Source of the DNA: Roseburia sp. | GTDB taxonomy: Bacteria; Bacillota; Clostridia; Lachnospirales; Lachnospiraceae | Direction of reading: 5' to 3' | Length of the DNA: 9,163 nucleotides | Assembly (NCBI GenBank): GCA_017626625.1 | Contig: JAGAIK010000217.1 | Coordinates: 1 to 9,163 of the forward strand | Shown here: positions 5,542 through 9,163 of the stretch, one piece after another | Layout: each line of letters opens with the position of its first letter | Position numbering within the stretch: position 1 is the stretch's first letter | Position numbers and translations under genes: made by a program | Notes under the pieces: generated by a model | Databases searched by the model: none | What the model was told of the DNA's origin: nothing | Seen by the model: the letters and a program-made list of their open reading frames with translations, nothing else

Positions 5542-7526
5542 GACGTTTGATGGCATATTTAAAACCGCATAAATGGACGATGACGGCTGCCACCGTTTTG
5601 GTACTGTTTATTATCGTTGTGGAGCTGTACCGTCCCATTATCATTGGAAATGCCATTGATGACTATATCAACGGCTACTATGCGCCCTATGTGGAAACCA
5701 CGGCGCAGGCAGACGGAGCGGTTGCCTACGGAGACGGTTATCTGACCAGGGACTTTGACGAAAAGGCTATGACGGCGGAGCGTCCTTATTATCAGATTTT
5801 GCTCTATGAGAACCGTTATTACATGGCGGAACATCTTACCGCTTCGGAATGTGAAATGCTCTCTGCGGCGGAGCAGGATGTGATAAAGAATTACATTGAT
5901 CAGGGGGCAAAGGCGTTAGGCAGAGAGGAATTAAAGTCGCTCCGCCACTATGATTTTACCGGAATTTTAGCGGCGGCGCTTTTGTATCTGTTTATGCTGC
6001 TGCTGGGGTTTGTGTTCAACGCCCTTGATACCTGGATGTTACAGAAAATGGGACAGGAAATCATTTACCGGATGCGGGAGGAAGTGTTTGCCCATATCCA
6101 CACCCTTTCTTTAGGCTTTTTCAATACCACCCCGGTGGGAAAACTGGTGACAAGGGTTTCTAACGATACCGAGGCGGTGAACGAGCTGTTTTCCACGATT
6201 CTGGTAAAGCTCTTTAAAAATATCGTGAAAATTATCGGCTATGCGGTGGTAATGCTGTCCATTGATGTGAAAATGGCACTGGTTTCCTTTGTGCTTTTGC
6301 CGGTGGTGACGGCGCTGACCTTTTATTTCCGGTTTATGTCAAGAAAGGCATACCAGATAACCAGAAATAAAATTACGGAAATCAATACCTTTTTGTCCGA
6401 GCATATTTCCGGTATGAAGCTGATACAGGTTTTTGCAAGGGAGGAGCAAAAATACAGGGAATTTGAGGGAAAATCCGAAGAGCTGTTCCGGGCAAACTGG
6501 CGGGAGGTCATGACCTTTGCCATTTTCCGCCCTTCCATTTATCTGTTATCGGTGGTGGCAATGATTATTGTCATCGGAACCGGAAGTTATTCGGTGTTAG
6601 GCGGAACCCTCTCCCTTGGAACGCTGTTTATTTTTATCACTTATATCAGCTCCTTTTTTGAGCCGATACAGGAGTTGGCGGAGCAGTTCGGCACGCTGCA
6701 GTCCTCCCTTGCCTCAGCGGAAAAGATTTTTTCCGTCTTAGATGAAAAGCCGGATATCGTAAATCCGGAACATCCGGTGGAGGTGGACATAAAGGGGCGC
6801 ATTGAGTTTCGTCATGTCTGGTTTGCCTATGAGAAGGAGGACTATATTTTAAAGGATATCAGCTTTGTCATTGAGCCGGGAGAGAAAATTGCTTTTGTGG
6901 GAGCTACGGGAGCGGGAAAATCTTCGATTTTAAATCTGATTGGGCGCTATTATGACATTCAGCAGGGAGAAATTTTAATTGACGGCGTGAATATCAAGGA
7001 CATTGATACGGATGTGCTGCGGCGTGCCATCGGGCAGGTGCAGCAGGATGTATTTATTTTTACCGGGGATATCAAGGGAAATATTTCTCTGGAAAATGAG
7101 GAGATTTCTCTGGAAGAAATCAAGCGGGCGGCAGAGATTGTGCATGCGGATTCCTTTATTGAAAAAATGCCGGAGGGCTATGATTCCCCGGTGACGGAAC
7201 GGGGGAGCACCCTGTCCGCAGGGCAGCGGCAGCTTTTGTCCTTTGCCAGAACCTTAGTTTACAACCCTGCCATTTTAGTGCTTGACGAGGCGACCGCCAA
7301 CATTGACACGGAGACGGAGAGTCTTATCACCAGTGCCCTGTCGAAGCTGATGGAGGGGCGCACCACGATTATGGTGGCGCACAGATTATCTACGATACAG
7401 CACGCCGATAAAATTATGGTGATGGATCACGGGCGGATTAAGGAGAGCGGTTCACATCAGGAGCTGTTGAAAATTGAGAACGGAGTGTATAAGAAGCTCT
7501 ATGAATTGCAACTGGTGGAGGCATAA
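5538..7526 (+). CDS. Heterodimeric multidrug ABC exporter, BmrD/YheH (LmrD)-like catalytic half
   Basis: The 662-residue partner of the preceding half-transporter. Start is GTG 5538, seven bases after AAAGGAGGTG (5521-5530), overlapping the upstream stop by 4 bases. TM1 (~14-38) and TM2 (~141-163) are separated by an unusually long, polar, Tyr/Glu-rich extracytoplasmic insert (~45-138), a mark of the BmrD/LmrD branch. The nucleotide-binding domain has Walker A GATGAGKSS (455-463), Q503, signature LSAGQ (559-563; second Gly is Ala), Walker B ending LDE with catalytic E584, and H615. In the dimer, this Walker A/B with the partner's LSGGQ makes the hydrolysing site, while the partner's Asp500 site meets the altered LSAGQ signature. 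That asymmetry is the expected design of heterodimeric drug exporters. The substrate is not readable from sequence; lipid-like molecules are an alternative. Confidence 0.92.
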   Translation: MRRLMAYLKPHKWTMTAATVLVLFIIVVELYRPIIIGNAIDDYINGYYAPYVETTAQADGAVAYGDGYLTRDFDEKAMTAERPYYQILLYENRYYMAEHLTASECEMLSAAEQDVIKNYIDQGAKALGREELKSLRHYDFTGILAAALLYLFMLLLGFVFNALDTWMLQKMGQEIIYRMREEVFAHIHTLSLGFFNTTPVGKLVTRVSNDTEAVNELFSTILVKLFKNIVKIIGYAVVMLSIDVKMALVSFVLLPVVTALTFYFRFMSRKAYQITRNKITEINTFLSEHISGMKLIQVFAREEQKYREFEGKSEELFRANWREVMTFAIFRPSIYLLSVVAMIIVIGTGSYSVLGGTLSLGTLFIFITYISSFFEPIQELAEQFGTLQSSLASAEKIFSVLDEKPDIVNPEHPVEVDIKGRIEFRHVWFAYEKEDYILKDISFVIEPGEKIAFVGATGAGKSSILNLIGRYYDIQQGEILIDGVNIKDIDTDVLRRAIGQVQQDVFIFTGDIKGNISLENEEISLEEIKRAAEIVHADSFIEKMPEGYDSPVTERGSTLSAGQRQLLSFARTLVYNPAILVLDEATANIDTETESLITSALSKLMEGRTTIMVAHRLSTIQHADKIMVMDHGRIKESGSHQELLKIENGVYKKLYELQLVEA

Positions 7527-7530
7527 CAGG

Positions 7531-7561
7531 CGGAGGTGTTTTTGCACCTCCGTTTCTATTT
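7531..7561 (+). terminator. Intrinsic terminator of the exporter operon
   Basis: CGGAGGTG (7531-7538) and CACCTCCG (7545-7552) form a perfect 8-bp stem with a 6-base T-rich loop, followed by TTTCTATTT. It begins 4 bases after the exporter stop. On the minus strand no T run follows, so it does not serve tetR. Confidence 0.8.
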
Positions 7562-8092
7562 GGTCAGATAGGGGACAAACTGCGGCGGCAGTGATAAAAG
7601 GGCAAATTCTGTCAGTTGTTCCGGAGATTCCTGCATTCCCCTCGAAAACCACATCTGAAAGTGATTAAAAATGCCGCCGATATAAAAGGAAACGTTATAC
7701 TGCTCCGCTAAGGGTCTGTTGGTGTCAATCCGGGAGTAAAAATATTTTTCCAGCACACGAAGCAGAACGATAGACAAGCCTGCCTGATAGATAACAAGCA
7801 TCTGTTCCCTGTAATTCAGGTAATGCGCAAACATATTCAGAAGATACGTTCTTAAGTCCGGCTTCTCAAGCCGGACTTTTTCCAGATATTCACTCATAAC
7901 AGAATCCAGAAAATAAAAAATAACATCTTCCTTTCCGGTGAAATGCCTGTAGTAAGTCGAACGGTTGACACCGGCTTTTTTTACAAGCTCATCAATGGTG
8001 ATACTGTAAAAATCCTTCTCGGACATCAGAATCAGCAAAGCGTCAACGATATACGACTTCATCATTTCAGATGTTGTAGATTTTCTTCTCAT
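7556..8092 (-). CDS. TetR/AcrR-family transcriptional regulator
   Basis: A 178-residue one-domain-plus-ligand-domain repressor. The N-terminal helix-turn-helix is clear: ITIDELVKKAGVNRSTYYRHF (residues 31-51) followed by GKED, the standard TetR DNA-binding helices. The C-terminal part (~70-178) is helical with aromatic residues (YIGGIFNHFQMWFSRGM), consistent with a ligand pocket and dimer face of the TetR C-terminal group common in Firmicutes. I chose ATG 8092 (MRRKSTTSEMM) with AGGGGG upstream at 12 bases; a TTG at 8122 would add ten unconvincing residues. It is convergent with the exporter operon (3' ends 29 bases apart) and head-to-head with the MATE gene, whose promoter overlaps its own, so autoregulation and control of the MATE pump are the best guesses. 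Confidence 0.9.
   Translation of the reverse strand: MRRKSTTSEMMKSYIVDALLILMSEKDFYSITIDELVKKAGVNRSTYYRHFTGKEDVIFYFLDSVMSEYLEKVRLEKPDLRTYLLNMFAHYLNYREQMLVIYQAGLSIVLLRVLEKYFYSRIDTNRPLAEQYNVSFYIGGIFNHFQMWFSRGMQESPEQLTEFALLSLPPQFVPYLTK
7854..7881 (+). terminator. Terminator-like perfect inverted repeat inside tetR
   Basis: AAGTCCGGCTT (7854-7864) and AAGCCGGACTT (7868-7878) are a perfect 11-bp inverted repeat with a CTC loop. On the plus strand it runs into T7877-7881, making a possible intrinsic terminator antisense to tetR, ~330 bases after the exporter terminator. On the tetR strand it is an mRNA hairpin within the codons for KVRLEKPDL. Confidence 0.45.
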
Positions 8093-8100
8093 AAAGCAAC

Positions 8101-8151
8101 AAAACCCCCTTGTGTGTCGCAATTAAGACGGGAACTATTGAAAACCCCCTT
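8101..8151. repeat. Pair of 11-bp direct repeats, candidate TetR operator region
   Basis: AAAACCCCCTT occurs at 8101-8111 and 8141-8151, starts exactly 40 bases apart (about four helical turns). The right copy lies in a partial palindrome, TTGAA-N7-TTCAA (8138-8154), overlapping the -35 of the MATE promoter. The left copy contains the tetR ribosome site (AGGGGG on the minus strand). Placement fits regulator binding; the second copy could simply be a relic of a ribosome-site sequence. Confidence 0.4.
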
Positions 8152-8165
8152 CAAATTGCTATAAT
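8138..8165 (+). promoter_or_regulatory. Promoter of the MATE efflux gene
   Basis: TTGAAA (8138-8143), a 16-base spacer and TATAAT (8160-8165) predict a start near 8172, giving a ~93-nt 5' leader before the MATE start. It faces the tetR promoter. Confidence 0.55.
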
Positions 8166-8188
8166 AAAGAAACATTCGTCTCTTTTTT

Positions 8189-8216
8189 ATTGTATCCGGG
8201 TGAGTACAAAAGTCAA
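8189..8216 (-). promoter_or_regulatory. Promoter of the tetR gene
   Basis: On the minus strand TTGACT (8216-8211), a 16-base spacer and TACAAT (8194-8189) predict a start near 8182 and a ~90-nt leader. The transcript runs leftwards through the MATE promoter. Confidence 0.55.
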
Positions 8217-8264
8217 GACGGATGATTGAAAAAAATGAATACATGGAAAGGCGGTATTTGTAGC

Positions 8265-9163
8265 ATGAATGAAAATGCAAATAGTTTTTTAGGGGAGGCG
8301 CCTATCGGGAAACTGATGGTGAAGTTTGCCATCCCCAGTATTATATCCATGTTGATAGCGGCGCTTTACAACATGGTAGACCAGATTTATATCGGGCATG
8401 GCATTGGTTATCTGGGAAACAGTGCAACCTCTGTGGTATATCCGCTGACAGTGATTGCCCTTGCCATTGCGCTGCTGTTCGGCAGCGGCTGCGGAGCGTA
8501 TTTCAGTATCTGCCAGGGAAGAAAAGAATACGAAAAATCATGCAGAGCAGTGGGCAACGCTTCTCTGATGACGCTTTTGTGTTCGCTTGTTCTGGTGGCG
8601 GTTTACTGCATTTTTCAGCAGCAGTTCTTAAGCCTGTTCGGAGCGACGGAAAATAATGTGGCTTATGCAACGGAATATTTCAGTTATCTGGTGATAGGCA
8701 TACCTTTTTATATGCTTTCTAATATGCTCAACATTATTATCCGTGCAGACGGAAGTCCCAGACTGGCGATGGGGATAAACTGTATTGGCTGTGTTTTGAA
8801 CATTATCCTTGACCCGATTGCCATTTTTGCATTGGACCTTGGTATGAAGGGAGCTGCGGTTGCGACGGTCATCGGACAGGCAGTGTCAGGGATTCTCTCT
8901 GTGATTTATCTGTTTCACACGAAAAGTTTTCATCTGAACAGACAAAGCTTTCTGCCTGAATGGAAAACATTAAAAAATGTAATGATGCTGGGTATCAGCA
9001 GTTTTTTTACCCAGATAACCATTGTCGTTGTGACGGCGGTGCTGAATAATGCTCTTGTGAAATACGGTGCGTTGTCCAAATACGGCTCAGACATACCTCT
9101 TACAGTTATCGGAATTGTGATGAAAATATTTTCCATTGTTTCCGGTATCTCCATCGGGCTTAC
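8265..9163 (+). CDS. MATE-family (MepA-like) multidrug efflux protein, partial at 3' end
   Basis: The frame from ATG 8265 stays open to the window end, giving 299 codons of an expected ~450. MATE proteins are 12-helix inner-membrane antiporters that expel drugs in exchange for Na+ or H+. Visible features are the N-terminal PIGKLMVKFAIPSIISMLI (residues ~13-31), LYNMVDQIYIG, GYLGN and VVYPLTVIALAIALLFGSG, the loop IRADGSP in mid-protein, and NIILDPIAIF: the usual first-half signature of the bacterial NorM/MepA type found in Clostridia. At least seven hydrophobic segments are evident. The ribosome site is a modest AAAGGCGG, ~10 bases before the ATG. The tetR gene lies head-to-head upstream, the common arrangement for a repressor-controlled pump. 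The substrate is unknown. Confidence 0.9.
   Translation, partial: MNENANSFLGEAPIGKLMVKFAIPSIISMLIAALYNMVDQIYIGHGIGYLGNSATSVVYPLTVIALAIALLFGSGCGAYFSICQGRKEYEKSCRAVGNASLMTLLCSLVLVAVYCIFQQQFLSLFGATENNVAYATEYFSYLVIGIPFYMLSNMLNIIIRADGSPRLAMGINCIGCVLNIILDPIAIFALDLGMKGAAVATVIGQAVSGILSVIYLFHTKSFHLNRQSFLPEWKTLKNVMMLGISSFFTQITIVVVTAVLNNALVKYGALSKYGSDIPLTVIGIVMKIFSIVSGISIGL

Noticed and set aside
8093..8122. TTG at 8122 as the tetR start.
   Set aside because: It would add ten atypical residues and has no near ribosome site; ATG 8092 begins a normal TetR N-terminus.
1..9163. CRISPR arrays, tRNA or rRNA genes, insertion sequences, att sites.
   Set aside because: I saw no regularly spaced repeats, cloverleaf folds, transposase-like frames or flanking terminal repeats.

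Overview
The window looks like a chromosomal segment from a Clostridia-class Firmicute, most likely a gut Lachnospiraceae (Blautia/Roseburia/Dorea-like). This rests on strong AGGAGG ribosome sites, TTGACA/TATAAT promoters, moderate GC, and protein flavours I recognise from that family: an accessory RsgA, a GNAT with a long YhbS-like domain, a MinT-type MNT protein and a BmrCD/LmrCD-type exporter. The assignment is inference from sequence style; there is no rRNA or marker gene here.

Layout, left to right. (1) 3-632 (+): the 3' part of an unrecognised acidic, probably extracytoplasmic protein. (2) 633-1150: a 518-base non-coding stretch that is far from empty. It holds a good promoter (654-682), a 22-codon leader ORF with a strong Shine-Dalgarno (722-790), a textbook intrinsic terminator (822-852), and then about 290 nt of RNA that folds into consecutive hairpins closed by a 9-bp long-range helix (853-1138), ending at the ribosome site of the next gene. 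(3) 1151-3192 (+): a translationally coupled pair, an accessory RsgA-type ribosome-assembly GTPase and a tandem GNAT acetyltransferase fusion. (4) 3193-3375: a second promoter and two hairpins. (5) 3376-7526 (+): an MNT nucleotidyltransferase, a decapitated remnant of its HEPN partner, and a two-gene heterodimeric multidrug ABC exporter, all overlapping or nearly so. (6) 7531-7561: terminator. (7) 7556-8092 (-): a TetR-family regulator, convergent with the exporter. (8) 8093-8264: overlapping, face-to-face promoters with repeated C-tract motifs. (9) 8265-end (+): a MATE-family efflux pump, cut by the window end.

How they may work together (inference): nearly every gene belongs to a class linked to ribosome stress or drug handling. 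Leader-peptide attenuation upstream of a 30S-maturation GTPase, an acetyltransferase, a drug-type ABC exporter and a TetR/MATE pair together suggest an antibiotic-response island. The strongest items for follow-up are the leader/attenuator plus structured RNA at 654-1138, and the scar of an MNT/HEPN toxin-antitoxin module, in which the HEPN gene has been reduced to its first ~22 codons and now hands its reading frame to the exporter start codon.
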